From assembly GCA_025966215.1 (NCBI GenBank), contig JAOPVM010000016.1, positions 1-6,417 of the forward strand: a DNA stretch of 6,417 nt. Direction: 5' to 3'. The translations under genes and the position numbers were made by a program. Below the pieces are notes generated by a model, which was not told where the DNA came from, ran no database searches, and saw only the letters and a list, made by a program, of their open reading frames with translations. Of this stretch, positions 5,712 through 6,417 are shown in pieces (within the stretch, counting starts at the first letter, position 1; every line of letters begins with the position of its first letter). The stretch is from Klenkia sp. Its GTDB lineage: Bacteria; Actinomycetota; Actinomycetes; Mycobacteriales; Geodermatophilaceae.

Positions 5712-6417
5712 CAGTCGACGCTCACGTGGTCGGGGCCGGAGTAGTGGCCGGTGCGGAGCTTCTGACGCTGCAGGAGCAGGTCGTTGAGCAGGCTGGAGGC
5801 GCCGAAGCGGAACCAGTCGGGGCTCAACCAGTCCGAGCCGGCCACCTCGTTGATCATCACCAGGTGCTTGACGGCGTCCTTGGTGGTCTTGATGCCGCCG
5901 GCGGGCTTGACGCCGATCTGGATCCCGGTCGCGGCGCGGTAGTCCCGGACCGCCTCGAGCATCACCAGGCAGACCGGCAGGGTCGCTGCGGGGGACACCT
6001 TGCCGGTGGAGGTCTTGATGAAGTCCCCGCCGGCCAGCATCGCCAGCCAGGAGGCCCGGCGGACGGCGTCGTAGGTGCGCAGCTCCCCGGTCTCCAGGAT
6101 CACCTTGAGGTGGGCGGACCCGCAGGCCTCCTTGACCGCGACGATCTCGTCGAACACGTCGAGGTACCGACCGGCCAGGAAGGCCCCGCGGTCGATGACC
6201 ATGTCGATCTCGTCGGCACCGTTGCCCACGGCGTCCCGCACGTCGGCGAGCTTGACCGCCCGGCTGGCCCGCCCCGACGGGAACGCGGTGGCCACCGCGG
6301 CGGTGTGGATGCCGGTGCCGGCCAGGGCCTCGGTGGCGACCCCGGCCAGTTCGCCGTAGACGCAGACCGCGGCGACTGCGGGGCAGGCCGGGTCGGTCGG
6401 GTCGGGACGGCGGGCCT
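5711..6417 (-). CDS. deoC: Deoxyribose-phosphate aldolase (N-terminus beyond window)
   Basis: Class I aldolase that cleaves 2-deoxy-D-ribose-5-phosphate to glyceraldehyde-3-phosphate and acetaldehyde, the last step of deoxynucleoside breakdown, in the cytosol. The visible 235 residues include VAAVCVYGE and VATAFPSG (first strands of the barrel), GADEIDMVI with the acid equivalent to E. coli Asp102, KVILETGEL, the Schiff-base lysine in DFIKTSTGKVSPAAT (Lys codon 6016-6014), and the second lysine in GVKPAGGIKT (codon 5908-5906). FRFGASSLLNDLL at the phosphate end is also present. The C-terminal tail QRQKLRTGHYSGPDHVSVD differs from the E. coli ending. It resembles the longer DERA type found in animals and many actinobacteria, about 310-330 residues by family knowledge, so roughly 80 N-terminal residues probably lie beyond the right edge. 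The frame is open to the edge. The TGA stop overlaps the ATG of the ALDH gene, placing deoC first of the three visible genes in the operon; its promoter is outside the window. Confidence 0.96.
   Translation of the reverse strand, partial: ARRPDPTDPACPAVAAVCVYGELAGVATEALAGTGIHTAAVATAFPSGRASRAVKLADVRDAVGNGADEIDMVIDRGAFLAGRYLDVFDEIVAVKEACGSAHLKVILETGELRTYDAVRRASWLAMLAGGDFIKTSTGKVSPAATLPVCLVMLEAVRDYRAATGIQIGVKPAGGIKTTKDAVKHLVMINEVAGSDWLSPDWFRFGASSLLNDLLLQRQKLRTGHYSGPDHVSVD

Noticed and set aside
3795..5744. Long plus-strand open frame antisense to the ALDH genes
   Set aside because: Biased Arg/Pro then Gly/Val/Leu composition with no domain. The opposite strand encodes intact ALDH motifs.

Overview
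The window (6417 bp) has very high GC content, GC-rich third codon positions, a GTG-started regulator with no Shine-Dalgarno sequence, and long shadow reading frames in every frame. Together with the gene families present, this points to a high-GC actinobacterium. A member of the Geodermatophilaceae or a relative is my guess from the style of the proteins; nothing here proves it. Five genes are supported, packed with almost no intergenic space: four on the minus strand and one on the plus strand. No RNA gene, insertion sequence, CRISPR array, prophage or attachment site was seen.

Left block (1-1250, minus): the N-terminal 416 residues of an uncharacterised, strongly acidic protein that runs off the left edge. 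It carries two divergent copies of one domain joined by an acidic linker. It lies 28 bp downstream of, and on the same strand as, the exporter gene.

Middle block (1279-3412): a divergently transcribed exporter/repressor pair. It consists of a 516-residue DHA2-type (14-helix) MFS drug exporter on the minus strand and a 175-residue TetR-family regulator on the plus strand. The 55-bp gap between them holds a perfect 16-bp palindrome (TACCGTC-CA-GACGGTA). Each end of it overlaps a plausible -10 hexamer, one for each gene. The regulator mRNA is probably leaderless. The likely circuit is a repressor that shuts off both itself and the pump until a ligand releases it.

Right block (3409-6417, minus): a tightly coupled three-gene operon, deoC - aldehyde dehydrogenase - short aldehyde-dehydrogenase-like protein. 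Both junctions are TGATG one-base overlaps. DeoC (5' end beyond the right edge) splits 2-deoxyribose-5-phosphate into glyceraldehyde-3-phosphate and acetaldehyde. The 478-residue ALDH has all catalytic residues and can plausibly oxidise the acetaldehyde. The 288-residue partner keeps an ALDH NAD-binding-like region and a C-terminal ALDH-like strand, but lacks the whole catalytic domain and all catalytic residues.

The most interesting point is this ALDH/pseudo-ALDH pair. It looks like a two-gene version of the ALDH16 architecture (catalytic ALDH fused to a non-catalytic ALDH-like domain), coupled to deoxyribose catabolism. The catalytic protein stops just before the usual last ALDH strand, and a sequence resembling that strand sits at the end of the partner.
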